Source of the DNA: Ruminococcaceae bacterium UBA1375
GTDB taxonomy: Bacteria; Bacillota; Clostridia; Oscillospirales; Ruminococcaceae
Direction: 5' to 3'
Length of the DNA: 33,024 nucleotides
NCBI GenBank assembly: GCA_002305795.1
Contig: DBRF01000013.1
Span: 1-33,024 of the forward strand
This document shows, in pieces, positions 22,012 to 29,849 of this stretch. Under the pieces are notes generated by a model. The model saw only the letters and a list, made by a program, of their open reading frames with translations, had not been told where the DNA came from and ran no database searches. Position 1 is the stretch's first letter. The number at the start of each line of letters is the position of its first letter. The position numbers were made by a program, and so were the translations under genes.

Positions 22012-23061
22012 ATGATGAAAACCATCTATTTGGTTACCGGCGCTGCCGGACATCTGGGCAGTGTGCTGGTGCGTAAACTTTGTGCCCAAGGGGAAAGGGT
22101 GCGGGCGTTGGTGCTGCCCGGCGATCCAAACGCCGTTTATCTTCCCAAACAGGCCCGGCTGTGTCCGGGGGACGTTACCCGTCCGGAAAGCATGGACCCC
22201 TATTTCCGCCACGAAGAAGGGGAACGGCTGGTGGTGATTCACGCCGCCGGGATTGTCTCCATTTCCAGCCACTACGAGCCCAAGGTGCATCAAGTCAACG
22301 TCCGGGGCACCGCCAATGTGGTGAACCTCTGCCGGAAGCACCATGCGGACAAGCTGGTGTACGTCAGCTCGGTCCATGCGGTGCCGGAGCTGCCCAAAGG
22401 GCAGACCATGACCGAGGTAAAGCAGTTTGACTACCACAAGGTGGTGGGGCTGTACGCCAAAACCAAAGCCGCCGCCACCGCCCTGGTGCTGCGGGCCGCT
22501 GAAAAAGGGCTGGACGCCAGCGTGGTCCATCCCTCCGGCATTATCGGCCCCTTCGACCCCGGCCACGGACACCTGACCCAGCTGGTCATCGACTACTGCA
22601 AAGGCAGTCTCACCGCCGGGGTCAAGGGCGGGTATGACTTTGTGGATGTCCGGGACGTGGCGGACGGGATTTTGGCCTGCTGCAACGTAGGCAGGCGGGG
22701 GGAATGTTATTTTCTCACCAACCGGTATTCTACCTTAAAAGAGGTGCTGGATTTGTGCAGCAGCATCACCGGCCGCAAGCCCATCCGCACCTACCTGCCC
22801 ATGTGGTTTGCCCGGGGGACGGCGGGCCTTTCCGAGCTTTACTATAAGCTGCGCCGCCAGCCCCCGCTGTACACCTCCTACTCCCTCTACACCGTCTCCG
22901 GCAACGCCGCCTTCTCCCATCGGAAAGCGGACCGGGAGCTGGGCTACCATCCCCGCCCTTTGAAGGACACCTTGCGGGACAGCATCGGCTGGCTGGAAAT
23001 GCTGGGACGGATTCCGCCCCAAAAGGGGCTGGATTTTCGGAAAGCGCCGGTCCATGGGTGA
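22012..23061 (+). CDS. NAD(P)-dependent epimerase/dehydratase family protein
   Basis: The 349-residue extended SDR enzyme has the N-terminal dinucleotide motif TGAAGHLG (residues 9-16). It also has a VYVSS active-site strand (117-121), the Y148xxxK152 pair in LYAKTK, and the HPSGIIGP block typical of extended SDRs near dihydroflavonol reductases. The reductive or epimerising reaction and the substrate cannot be told from sequence. Start: ATG 22012 or ATG 22015 both fit GGAGGTG at 22001. A TTG at 22009 is too close. The gene has its own promoter and ends ahead of a convergent small-gene pair. Confidence 0.85.
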   Translation: MMKTIYLVTGAAGHLGSVLVRKLCAQGERVRALVLPGDPNAVYLPKQARLCPGDVTRPESMDPYFRHEEGERLVVIHAAGIVSISSHYEPKVHQVNVRGTANVVNLCRKHHADKLVYVSSVHAVPELPKGQTMTEVKQFDYHKVVGLYAKTKAAATALVLRAAEKGLDASVVHPSGIIGPFDPGHGHLTQLVIDYCKGSLTAGVKGGYDFVDVRDVADGILACCNVGRRGECYFLTNRYSTLKEVLDLCSSITGRKPIRTYLPMWFARGTAGLSELYYKLRRQPPLYTSYSLYTVSGNAAFSHRKADRELGYHPRPLKDTLRDSIGWLEMLGRIPPQKGLDFRKAPVHG

Positions 23062-23176
23062 GCATTTTTGGGTTTGCCCAAAGGCGCAGCCCGCCAAAAA
23101 CAAAACCGGCCTTTGACCTTTGAATGCGGGGATTTCCCCGGAACCGGATGAGCTGATGCCGGCAAAACTGTGGAAA

Positions 23177-23212
23177 AAAGCACGCTTCCTTGTTTGGGAA
23201 ACGTGCTTTTGC
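23177..23212. terminator. Bidirectional terminator between convergent genes
   Basis: AAAGCACG (23177-23184) pairs with CGTGCTTT (23202-23209), extended by an inner TTCC/GGGAA stem, with a T-run on the plus strand and a complementary A-run upstream. It serves the epimerase-like gene and the convergent minus-strand pair. A second small hairpin, TTTGGG/CCCAAA, lies near 23070-23086. Confidence 0.7.
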
Positions 23213-23216
23213 TGTG

Positions 23217-23519
23217 TCAGTCAATAAAGTGCAGGGAATGGTTTTCCTCTCCCGGCTGCCGGGCAAAGGCGCTTTTCTGGGGAAGGGCGGCAAAAAAGTC
23301 CTGTTCCGAGAAAGGGGGGCATTCCGCCAAAGGCTTCGGACCCTGGGAAGGCTGAGGCTTCCATTGCTGCTGGAACTGCCTCAGCTCCGAAAGGGTCACC
23401 GGGCAGCCCCGCTGTTGGAAAAAGGCGATTTCCCGGTGCTGGGCCAACGCCGTCATATACTCCATGAACACCTCTTGGTCCTGGAAAATCTGTTGGAAAA
23501 TCTCTGAAAGGGTTGCCAT
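23217..23519 (-). CDS. Small protein, possible Nif11-like N-terminus
   Basis: The 100-residue protein begins MATLSEIFQQIFQDQEVFMEY and continues with a helical segment to about residue 50 (RGCPVTLSELRQF). This resembles a Nif11-type leader domain in size and pattern. Residues 50-100 are Gln-, Pro- and Phe-rich, with no membrane segment and no double glycine. ATG 23519 follows AGGAGG at 5 bases. It starts 16 bases after the stop of the upstream small gene, so the two form a minus-strand operon ending at the bidirectional terminator. I cannot assign a function. Confidence 0.65.
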   Translation of the reverse strand: MATLSEIFQQIFQDQEVFMEYMTALAQHREIAFFQQRGCPVTLSELRQFQQQWKPQPSQGPKPLAECPPFSEQDFFAALPQKSAFARQPGEENHSLHFID

Positions 23520-23535
23520 ACCGGCCTCCTGAAAG

Positions 23536-23736
23536 TTATTGCAGAAAATACTGGGTGGGGTCGTAGGGGTGGATTTTCCGGGGCTGGTACCGCTCCCCGT
23601 TGCTCCAGCTGGGTTCCTCCTCATCCGCTGCCTGGAACTGGGTGGCTTCCTCCATTAAAACGTCCAGCCAGCTTCCGGTGTAAGGGGTGTCCCAAAGCTG
23701 GACATAGGGGCGCCGCTGGGCTCTTTTTTTCTTCAT
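23536..23736 (-). CDS. Small protein of unknown function, Trp/Tyr-rich
   Basis: The 66-residue protein begins MKKKRAQRRPYVQLWDTPYTG and ends PYDPTQYFLQ. It has a basic N-terminus, several Trp and Tyr residues and an acidic middle (AADEEEPSW). There is no signal peptide or membrane segment. ATG 23736 is preceded by GGAGAGGAG at good spacing. It is followed within 16 bases by the Nif11-like small gene, so the two are probably co-expressed. The pair could encode a precursor-like peptide and a partner, or two unrelated small proteins. No family is recognised. Confidence 0.6.
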   Translation of the reverse strand: MKKKRAQRRPYVQLWDTPYTGSWLDVLMEEATQFQAADEEEPSWSNGERYQPRKIHPYDPTQYFLQ

Positions 23737-23800
23737 GGGAACTCCTCTCCCGCAGGAGGGAATACCCGCCTGCGTCTTTGCCGTAACGCATTCCTTGATA

Positions 23801-24078
23801 ATTGCCTATGGCAATCATTCAGCTTGTCGAAAAAGGGTTCGGATGTTTCTGCGTTGACCCGCCCTCGGCTCTACGCCGTTGGGCGGGCGGATTCCGGCTT
23901 GTTGATTCCACAACTTTTTTAATAAAATAAGATAAAATCGATAAATTTTGAAACAAAACAATTTCAATGCAGGGGCTTTGCCCCTTGCATCCCCAGCAGC
24001 TTTTTGAAAAAAGCTGCACCAAAAACTTTTATGTTATAGTTTTTCTACAGTCTGAATGATTGCCTATGGCAATCATTA
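23801..24078. mobile_element. MITE-like element with palindromic terminal inverted repeats
   Basis: The left end (ATTGCCTATGGCAATCATT at 23801-23819) and the right end (24056-24078) each contain a near-perfect palindrome. They continue inward as terminal inverted repeats of about 25 bases, for example 23810-23834 versus the reverse complement of 24040-24064, with three mismatches. Inside are more hairpins: CCGCCC/GGGCGG near 23862-23890, ATGCA-GGGGC/GCCCC-TTGCAT near 23968-23990, and GCAGCTTTTT/AAAAAGCTGC near 23997-24016. It contains no gene. It is best read as a non-autonomous, miniature inverted-repeat element. Target-site duplications are not certain. Confidence 0.7.
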
Positions 24079-24165
24079 TAACACATTTCCTCTGGGATTA
24101 CCAGACCGGGCTCACATTTTTTAGGGCCGGACCGCATACCTTGGTGGGGAAAGGAGAGGAATGAT

Positions 24166-25302
24166 GTGAAACAGTGCTTTGCTTGCCTTGCCGCCCTCTG
24201 CCTGGTGCTGCCCCTTTGCTGGGTTCCGGTGCAGGCGGAAGCGCCCACCATCAGCGCCACCGCCGCCGTGGTTTACAACCCGGATTCCGGGGAGTACCTC
24301 TATACCCAGAACGAAACCCAAACCCTACCCATGGCCAGCACCACCAAGATCATGACTACCCTGATTACCCTGGAGCAGCCCAACCTGGAGGAAGTGTTTA
24401 CCGTGGACAGCCAGGCCATTCAGGTGGAGGGGAGCTCCATGGGGCTCACCGAAGGTGCTACCGTCAGCCTACTGGATCTGGCCAAGGGGATGCTCAGCGT
24501 TTCTGGCAACGATGCCGCCAACGCCGCCGCCGTGCGGATTGCCGGGAGCCTTCCCCGGTTTGCGGAGCTGATGAACCAAAAGGCGGCCCAGCTTGGGCTG
24601 GAAAACACCCATTTTGTCACCCCCTCCGGCCTGCACCATGACGACCATTACACCACCGCTGCCGATTTGGCCAAACTGGCCGCCGCCGCATTGGACAACG
24701 AGCTGTTTGCCCAAATCTGCTCCAGTGCCACCATCACCGCCACCGTCAGCGGCCAGCAGCGCACCTATCAAAACAGCAATAAGCTCCTCTCCGCCTACCC
24801 CGGCTGCATCGGGGTGAAAACCGGCTTTACCGATGAAGCGGGACGGTGTTTGGTCAGCGCCGCCCGGCAGGATGGGGTGACCCTCATCGCCGTCACCCTC
24901 CACGACCCCAACGACTGGGCGGACCACACCCAGCTGCTCAATTACGGCTTTTCCCAGGTGGAGCCGGTGCAGTTGACAACGGCAGGGGAGAATGTTACAC
25001 TGAAGGTAACCGGCGGCGAAGCAGAATCCATCTCCGCTGTGCCGGGGGAAGAGATCTGGCGGGGCATTACCGCTCAGCAGCTTTCCCAGGTGGAGCAGCG
25101 GGTTTACGCCGACCCCTTCCTGTACGCCCCGGTGTCGGTGGGGGAGGAAGTGGGCCGGATTGAGTATTACCTCAACGGCCGCAAACTGGCCCAGGCCCCG
25201 CTGCTGGCGGCAGAAGCAACAGAGCGGGCCCAGGTTGCCGAAGAACCCGCCCAGCCCCAGAGCTGGTGGGAAAAGTTTCTCTCCTGGCTGGGTCTGGGGT
25301 AA
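24166..25302 (+). CDS. dacF: D-alanyl-D-alanine carboxypeptidase (penicillin-binding, DacF type)
   Basis: The 378-residue protein has a signal peptide (to about residue 24, PVQA-EAP) and the three serine-DD-peptidase motifs: STTK with Ser58 and Lys61, SGN at 113-115 and KTG at 218-220. A C-terminal beta domain ends in an amphipathic anchor (SWWEKFLSWLGLG). It trims the terminal D-Ala from peptidoglycan stem peptides. Start: GTG 24166 follows AAGGAGAGG. An ATG at 24161 reads into an immediate stop in another frame. The gene lies just after the MITE-like element, whose right end is about 90 bases upstream. rluB follows 34 bases later. Confidence 0.92.
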   Translation: MKQCFACLAALCLVLPLCWVPVQAEAPTISATAAVVYNPDSGEYLYTQNETQTLPMASTTKIMTTLITLEQPNLEEVFTVDSQAIQVEGSSMGLTEGATVSLLDLAKGMLSVSGNDAANAAAVRIAGSLPRFAELMNQKAAQLGLENTHFVTPSGLHHDDHYTTAADLAKLAAAALDNELFAQICSSATITATVSGQQRTYQNSNKLLSAYPGCIGVKTGFTDEAGRCLVSAARQDGVTLIAVTLHDPNDWADHTQLLNYGFSQVEPVQLTTAGENVTLKVTGGEAESISAVPGEEIWRGITAQQLSQVEQRVYADPFLYAPVSVGEEVGRIEYYLNGRKLAQAPLLAAEATERAQVAEEPAQPQSWWEKFLSWLGLG

Positions 25303-25336
25303 CCGAAATGAATGAGAAAGAACGAGGAAAAAAGTT

Positions 25337-26065
25337 ATGGAACCGGTTCGTATCCAAAAAGTCATTGCCGACACCGGCTATTGTTCCCGGCGGCACGCCG
25401 AAGCATTGATTGAGCAGGGCAGGGTGAAGGTCAACGGCCACCCCGCCCGGATCGGCATGAAGATCAATCCCGTCAAGGACATTGTCACCATCGACGGGGA
25501 ACAGCTTTACTACCAGCGGAAAAAACACCACCTTTATCTGATGATGAATAAGCCCCGGGGCTACCTCACTTCCATGAGCGATGACCGGGGGCGGAAGTGC
25601 GTCACTGAACTGCTGCCGCAAACGGAGGTGCGGGTGTTCCCGGTGGGACGGCTGGACCGCAATACCGAAGGGCTGCTGCTCTTTACCAGCGACGGGGATT
25701 TCGCCAACGATTTGGCCCATCCCAGCCGCCAGGTGAATAAGTGCTACCGGATCACCGTCAAAGGCTCCATCCAGGAAGAACAGCTGGTGAAGCTCTGTGA
25801 AGGAGTGGTGATTGACGGGCGGAAAACCGCCCCTGCCCAGGCCAGGGTGCTGGTGCGGGAAGCAGAACGGTCGGTGCTGGAGCTGGTGATCCACGAGGGG
25901 CGCAACCGTCAGGTGCGGAAGATGTGTGAAGCGGTGGGGCTGGAAGTGGCCCGCTTAAAGCGCACCTCCATCGGTCCTTTGCGGTTGGGGATGCTGAAAC
26001 CCGGCGCCGTGCGGGAATTGACTCCGGAAGAGCTGCGGGCCATCCGCATGGCGGTGAAACGGTGA
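25337..26065 (+). CDS. rluB: Ribosomal large subunit pseudouridine synthase B family
   Basis: The 242-residue protein has an N-terminal S4 RNA-binding domain (IQKVIADTGYCSRRHAEALI). The RluA/RsuA-type catalytic core contains the GRLDRNTEGLLL motif with catalytic Asp107, and a GRNRQVRKMCEAVG block follows. Family members convert a uridine in 23S rRNA helix 89 to pseudouridine (RluB) or act on 16S rRNA (RsuA). Length and S4 sequence favour RluB, but the target is inferred. It begins 34 bases after dacF with an AGGAAAAAA ribosome-binding site, the common clostridial dacF-rluB order. Confidence 0.9.
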   Translation: MEPVRIQKVIADTGYCSRRHAEALIEQGRVKVNGHPARIGMKINPVKDIVTIDGEQLYYQRKKHHLYLMMNKPRGYLTSMSDDRGRKCVTELLPQTEVRVFPVGRLDRNTEGLLLFTSDGDFANDLAHPSRQVNKCYRITVKGSIQEEQLVKLCEGVVIDGRKTAPAQARVLVREAERSVLELVIHEGRNRQVRKMCEAVGLEVARLKRTSIGPLRLGMLKPGAVRELTPEELRAIRMAVKR

Positions 26066-26079
26066 CGGGAAACCCATGT

Positions 26080-26160
26080 GCTCCCTCCCTTATGCCCACG
26101 CGGTGGTTGCCGGCGGGCTCGCCGTCAGGCGAGACTGAGAGGGGAAGAACCCGCAAATTC
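26080..26160 (+). other. Structured GC-rich intergenic segment of unknown role
   Basis: After rluB, GCGGG (26113-26117) can pair with CCCGC (26150-26154) around an inner CTCGCC/GGCGAG hairpin (26118-26133). CTCCCTCCC (26081-26089) may pair with GAGAGGGGAAG (26137-26147). A CTGAGA at 26135-26140 recalls the TPP riboswitch, but the matching ACCTGAT half is absent. I do not recognise an RNA family. The segment lies between the rluB stop and the rluB terminator. Confidence 0.35.
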
Positions 26161-26184
26161 AAAAAATGTTTTTCTAACACTTTG

Positions 26185-26214
26185 AGCGCAGGCGGTTGCC
26201 TGCGCTTTCTTTTT
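26185..26214 (+). terminator. Intrinsic terminator after rluB
   Basis: A perfect 8-bp stem GCGCAGGC (26186-26193) with GCCTGCGC (26198-26205) is followed by TTTCTTTTT. This is a strong terminator for the dacF-rluB transcript. Confidence 0.9.
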
Positions 26215-26261
26215 GCAAAAAAAGAAATTTGAGCTAAGAAAAACTTTTTCATCCCAATATC

Positions 26262-26291
26262 TTTACAAAACCATCACTTATGGAGTATAAT
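26262..26291 (+). promoter_or_regulatory. Promoter of the FN3/transglutaminase-like lipoprotein gene
   Basis: TTTACA (26262-26267), an 18-base spacer and a perfect TATAAT (26286-26291) lie 58 bases before the ATG at 26350. Confidence 0.6.
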
Positions 26292-26349
26292 CAGAGTAGA
26301 AATTTTGGGCAAAATCTAGTAAAAATACACAACGAAAGGAAGACAAATC

Positions 26350-27891
26350 ATGAAATACGCCAAATACGCCTGGTGGGGGCTGGTTTTTTCCCTGTTGGGG
26401 ACGCTGCTGCTGTTCACCGGCTGTCATGGGGTTTCTGTGCCGGAGAATTTTCAGACCGTATCGGTGACCCCTCACCGGGCGGAAGTGAGCTGGCAGGAAA
26501 GCCCCGGGGCAGAGAGCTACCAGGTGGAGATTGTGGCGGAAAACGGCCTGACCCTGCCCGTCCAAACCACCCAGTCCACCTCCTTGACCCTGGATGATTT
26601 GTCGGCGGACACCTCCTATACCCTAACCCTCACCGCCCTGCAAGGAGATTCCCAGTCCGACCCCGCCCAGCTGACGGTGAAGACCCTGCCCATTTCCGTG
26701 GGTACCGTCACCGGCGCCGAAGCCGTTGTGTCGGAGGAAAACCCCTTGGAGTACACCATTTCCTGGCAGCCTTATCAAACGGTGGAGACCAACGCCGACG
26801 GCACTGCGCCTACGGTTTCCTACGCCCTGTATGAATCCACCAAGGAGGATGTGGGCTACCAGCTGGTGAGCGGGGATCTCACTGAAACCTCCCGGACCCT
26901 TACCGGCACCAAGGAGCTTTGCCGGCGGTACTATAAGGTATGTCCGGTGCTGACGGTGGACGGCAAGCAGTTTACCGGGAGCCTTTGCGAACAGCCTGCC
27001 CTGGTGACCACCGGTCTGCGCAATGATTTGACGGTCAGCGCCCAAGCCACCTCCAGCCACTCCATCCTGGAAGTATCCTGGACCCCCTACGATACCTCCC
27101 GGCTGGATTCCGCTCTGGATAATCCCACCGTGAGCTACACTCTTTACGGCGCTTATACCGAGGACGGAGAATATGAGCAGCTGGCTTCCGGCTTGACCGA
27201 CACCACCTGGGAAGAGCGGGGGCTGTTGGGGGATATGACCCGCTATTATAAGGTGGCCGTTACCGTCACCGCCGGGGAACTTTCCATGACCACCGCCCCT
27301 TCCGCCCAGGCTGCCGGCGCTACCACCCCCTTGTCTCCTGCCCAGCAGGAGGCTCAGCAGGAGCAGCAGCAACCTACCCAGCAGCCCACACAGACGGCAC
27401 AGCCCTCGCAAAATCAGCAGTCTCAGACCCCCCAGACTCCTCAGGAGCCGGTTTCTCCCCAGCCCCCGGAAGAGACCCCCTCTGAGCCTTCGGAGCCGGA
27501 TGACACCACTCCCGATTCCGAAGCGGTGAAGCTGCTTCAGGCCCAGGTGGTGGCTCAGCAGATTGCCCAGGAGATCAACGCCAACTACACCGGCCGCAGC
27601 GATTTGGATAAAGTGTCTGCGGCGGCGGAGATGGTGGCGGAATACTGCCGCCAGGGAACGGAATCGGACAGCCAGGACAGCGCTACGGCGTATGGGGTGT
27701 TCATCAAAGGGGAATATTCCAGTGCCGGGGCCACCCGTGCCTTGGGAATGGTGCTGGACTACCTGGGGTATTCCTGGACACATATCAATGCCGACACCCC
27801 CAACCACCAGTGGTGTGAACTGACCATGGACGGACAGTCCGGCTGGGCGGATGGCCAGTCCGGTACCGCCGGGTACGGTTCCATCCACTGA
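26350..27891 (+). CDS. Lipoprotein with FN3-like repeats and transglutaminase-like C-terminus
   Basis: The 513-residue protein has a signal peptide with lipobox FTGC (Cys25). Two or three fibronectin-III-like repeats follow (about 30-112, 118-220, 224-325, each with the SW(Q/T) and TRYYKV pattern). A Gln/Pro-rich linker (about 328-385) and a C-terminal transglutaminase-like domain (about 390-513) complete it. The domain keeps HQW (His487) and GWADGQSG but has Ser458 where relatives as I remember them have Cys in YSCAG. It may therefore be inactive as a transamidase. It would be anchored outside the cell. It has its own promoter and terminator and no co-transcribed neighbour. Confidence 0.8.
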   Translation: MKYAKYAWWGLVFSLLGTLLLFTGCHGVSVPENFQTVSVTPHRAEVSWQESPGAESYQVEIVAENGLTLPVQTTQSTSLTLDDLSADTSYTLTLTALQGDSQSDPAQLTVKTLPISVGTVTGAEAVVSEENPLEYTISWQPYQTVETNADGTAPTVSYALYESTKEDVGYQLVSGDLTETSRTLTGTKELCRRYYKVCPVLTVDGKQFTGSLCEQPALVTTGLRNDLTVSAQATSSHSILEVSWTPYDTSRLDSALDNPTVSYTLYGAYTEDGEYEQLASGLTDTTWEERGLLGDMTRYYKVAVTVTAGELSMTTAPSAQAAGATTPLSPAQQEAQQEQQQPTQQPTQTAQPSQNQQSQTPQTPQEPVSPQPPEETPSEPSEPDDTTPDSEAVKLLQAQVVAQQIAQEINANYTGRSDLDKVSAAAEMVAEYCRQGTESDSQDSATAYGVFIKGEYSSAGATRALGMVLDYLGYSWTHINADTPNHQWCELTMDGQSGWADGQSGTAGYGSIH

Positions 27892-27914
27892 TTCCCCCTT
27901 TACATGGAAATGAA

Positions 27915-27958
27915 AAAGAGGTTAGGAAGCGTTTTGGCTCCTAACCTCTTTGCTGTTT
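27915..27958. terminator. Bidirectional intrinsic terminator
   Basis: A perfect 13-bp stem pairs AAAGAGGTTAGGA (27915-27927) with TCCTAACCTCTTT (27939-27951), with T-rich DNA on both sides. It separates the FN3 lipoprotein from the convergent scp operon. Confidence 0.9.
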
Positions 27959-27979
27959 TTGTTGTGCTTGGAAAGACTC

Positions 27980-28384
27980 TCAGTCCGCCGGGGCGGTTTC
28001 GTTGGGCTTTTGGTCCTCTTTGTCCTTTTTGAACAGGTCGCTGATTTTGCTGATCACATCCGGCACCAGTCCCAACGCCTTGCCCATGGAGTCGCCGGGG
28101 CCGTTCATTTCCAGCAGCCGCACGTCCCCCTGGTGTACCACCAGAAAGCCCAGGGGCTGAATGGACACTCCTGCGCCGCTGCCGCCCCCGAACACTTCCT
28201 TGGGGACCTTGGCGGGGATGTCGCTGCCGCCGCTGGCAAAGCCGAAACTCACCTTGCTCACCGGGATAATGGTGGTGCCGTCGGGGGTGACGATAGGATC
28301 GCCGATGATGGTGTTCACGTCCACCATGTCCCGGATTTTTTCCATGGTGGTGCCCATCAGGCCCTGAATGGGATGTTCGTTCAT
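27980..28384 (-). CDS. gerW: GerW family sporulation protein (YtfJ)
   Basis: The 134-residue protein matches the GerW/YtfJ family. It begins MNEHPIQGLMGTTMEKIRDM and shows the GDPIVTPDGTTIIPVSKVSFGFASGG core, noted here by TPDGTTIIPVSKV. A glycine-rich GGGSGAGVSIQP segment and a Lys-rich tail follow. In Bacillus, YtfJ is made in the forespore and affects germination. Its presence suggests a spore former. It is the last gene of the minus-strand scp operon, 6 bases after the DUF2953 gene. Confidence 0.92.
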   Translation of the reverse strand: MNEHPIQGLMGTTMEKIRDMVDVNTIIGDPIVTPDGTTIIPVSKVSFGFASGGSDIPAKVPKEVFGGGSGAGVSIQPLGFLVVHQGDVRLLEMNGPGDSMGKALGLVPDVISKISDLFKKDKEDQKPNETAPAD

Positions 28385-28390
28385 AGTTTT

Positions 28391-29260
28391 CTACCTCACA
28401 TTCTCTTGGTTGACAGCCTGCCCGGCTGCGGATGGATGGATTGGCTTTGAGGAGGGGGCAGGACGGAAAGGGGGCTTGTCCGGGCTTTCTTTTGCCAGAA
28501 AATGCCCGATGACCTTTCCTAGTATCCCCAGACCCCCGATGATTATGACCCCCAGCCGCAGTTTCACCCGAAAGGAAATCCATTGGCGGAACTCCCCGGT
28601 AACAAAATCCGGCTGGATGCAGACTGCGTTGAGTTTTACATCGGCGCCGTACCCCGCCAGCAGCCCCAAGGTGGTGTTCACTCCGGCTTGGACCTGTCCG
28701 TAACGGATGGCGGTGGTGTAGGCGTCCTGGGCCCCCACGTTGATGGCGATGGTGACCCGGCGAAACCGCAGATGCTGCAACAGATACCTTGCGTTGGGAA
28801 AGCACCGGCGCAGCAGCGCCACCACTTCCTTCACCGTGGTGGTGAACCCGTCTTCCTTGGAATCCTTGGCGCCCGAGCCCGGCTTGGTTTTCGCTTGAGA
28901 CTTGGCCTGGGCGGAGCCGGCGTTTCCCCCGGCGGGAGCCGACGTGGAAACCCCTTGCCTGGCCCGGCAGGCTGCCCTTTGGGCTTTCTTTTTTTGGGCT
29001 TTGGCCCGCTGCCTGGCGGCTTTGCGCTTCTGCTTGGCCTCCTTGCGGGCCTGTTTTTCCTTTCGCTTCTGCTCCCGTTTTAAGGCTTTTACCTTCTGCC
29101 GGGGGCTTTCTTCCCGGGTGTCCGCCAAGGTGTAGCGCAGCCCGGCAATCCCTGCCTGGATTCGGGTGGTTTCCCCGATGTCCACATAAAGCACTGCGCT
29201 GAGACAGCACAGCAGCCCCAGCAGCGCCAGGATGGCTAAAATAATCCACAGAGCAAGCAA
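28391..29260 (-). CDS. DUF2953 domain membrane protein
   Basis: The 289-residue protein has one N-terminal membrane segment (LWIILAILALLGLLCCLSA, residues 4-22). A very basic Lys/Arg-rich segment follows (about 60-105, KREQKRKEKQARKEAKQK and similar), then a linker and a DUF2953 domain (about 150-235, FRRVTIAINVGAQDAYTTAIRYG). A second hydrophobic stretch lies near 238-255. DUF2953 genes neighbour gerW in many spore formers, and the function is unknown. The start is TTG 29260, preceded by a GAAGG ribosome-binding site inside the scpB end. No ATG start fits. Confidence 0.8.
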   Translation of the reverse strand: MLALWIILAILALLGLLCCLSAVLYVDIGETTRIQAGIAGLRYTLADTREESPRQKVKALKREQKRKEKQARKEAKQKRKAARQRAKAQKKKAQRAACRARQGVSTSAPAGGNAGSAQAKSQAKTKPGSGAKDSKEDGFTTTVKEVVALLRRCFPNARYLLQHLRFRRVTIAINVGAQDAYTTAIRYGQVQAGVNTTLGLLAGYGADVKLNAVCIQPDFVTGEFRQWISFRVKLRLGVIIIGGLGILGKVIGHFLAKESPDKPPFRPAPSSKPIHPSAAGQAVNQENVR

Positions 29261-29267
29261 ACCGCCT

Positions 29268-29849
29268 TCACTCCTCTTGCTGGGACGCTTCTTCGGCCTC
29301 TTGCGCCGCCATCACGTCGTCCATTTTCAGTTGGCCGCTTTCGTCCGGCAGTTTGGGCAGTTCCTCTAAGCTGCTCAGCCCAAAGCACCTTAAAAAGTTG
29401 GGGGTGGTTTCGTACAGGATGGGACGGCCCGGCACATCCAGCCGCCCCGCTTCCTGGAGCAGTTCCTTTTCGGTGAGGGAGTTCACAATGGAGGAGGAGT
29501 CCACCCCCCGGACCTGCTCCACAAAGCTCTTGGTCACCGGCTGGTTGTAGGCCACAATGGCCAGCACCTCCAAGGCGGCGTTGCTTAAGGGGGCGTTTTT
29601 GCGCAGCTGCAAAGCCTCCTTCACCACCTCTTCGTGCTCCCGCTTGGTGGTGAGCTGGACGCAGTCCTCCAGCCACACTAGCCGGAACCCACGCTGAGGC
29701 TGTTCCAGCTCTTGGCGGTACTCCTCCAAAAGGGGGCGAAGCTCTTCTTCGGTGAGCTGAAGGGCCTGGGCCAGCTTGGAGACGGCCAGAGGTTCCCCGG
29801 CGGCAAACAGCACCGCTTCCAGCTGGGAAAGCAGAAATGTTTTTTCCAT
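29268..29849 (-). CDS. scpB: Segregation and condensation protein B
   Basis: The 193-residue protein shows the ScpB pattern: EAVLFAAGEPLAVSKLAQAL near the start, a winged-helix region with LSNAALEVLAIVAYNQPVTK, and a GRLDVPGRPILYETT block. ScpA and ScpB bind SMC to make the bacterial condensin that organises and segregates chromosomes. Its start immediately follows the scpA stop with no gap, so the two are translationally linked. The C-terminal tail is acidic and glutamate-rich (AQEAEEASQQEE). Confidence 0.95.
   Translation of the reverse strand: MEKTFLLSQLEAVLFAAGEPLAVSKLAQALQLTEEELRPLLEEYRQELEQPQRGFRLVWLEDCVQLTTKREHEEVVKEALQLRKNAPLSNAALEVLAIVAYNQPVTKSFVEQVRGVDSSSIVNSLTEKELLQEAGRLDVPGRPILYETTPNFLRCFGLSSLEELPKLPDESGQLKMDDVMAAQEAEEASQQEE

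Noticed and set aside
24161..24169. ATG 24161 as dacF start
   Set aside because: It is out of frame with dacF and meets a stop after two codons.
26100..26160. TPP riboswitch suggested by CTGAGA and ACCC in the gap after rluB
   Set aside because: The second conserved half (ACCTGATC with GGATAATGCC) is missing, the gene downstream is unrelated to thiamine, and a terminator for rluB lies in between.
26623..27888. Long antisense reading frame opposite the FN3 lipoprotein gene
   Set aside because: It mirrors the codon bias of a GC-rich gene, has no ribosome-binding site, and yields a Gly/His/Leu-rich sequence without known motifs.
27900..29249. Long minus-strand frame across gerW and the DUF2953 gene
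   Set aside because: It overlaps two convincing genes in another frame and has low-complexity basic sequence.
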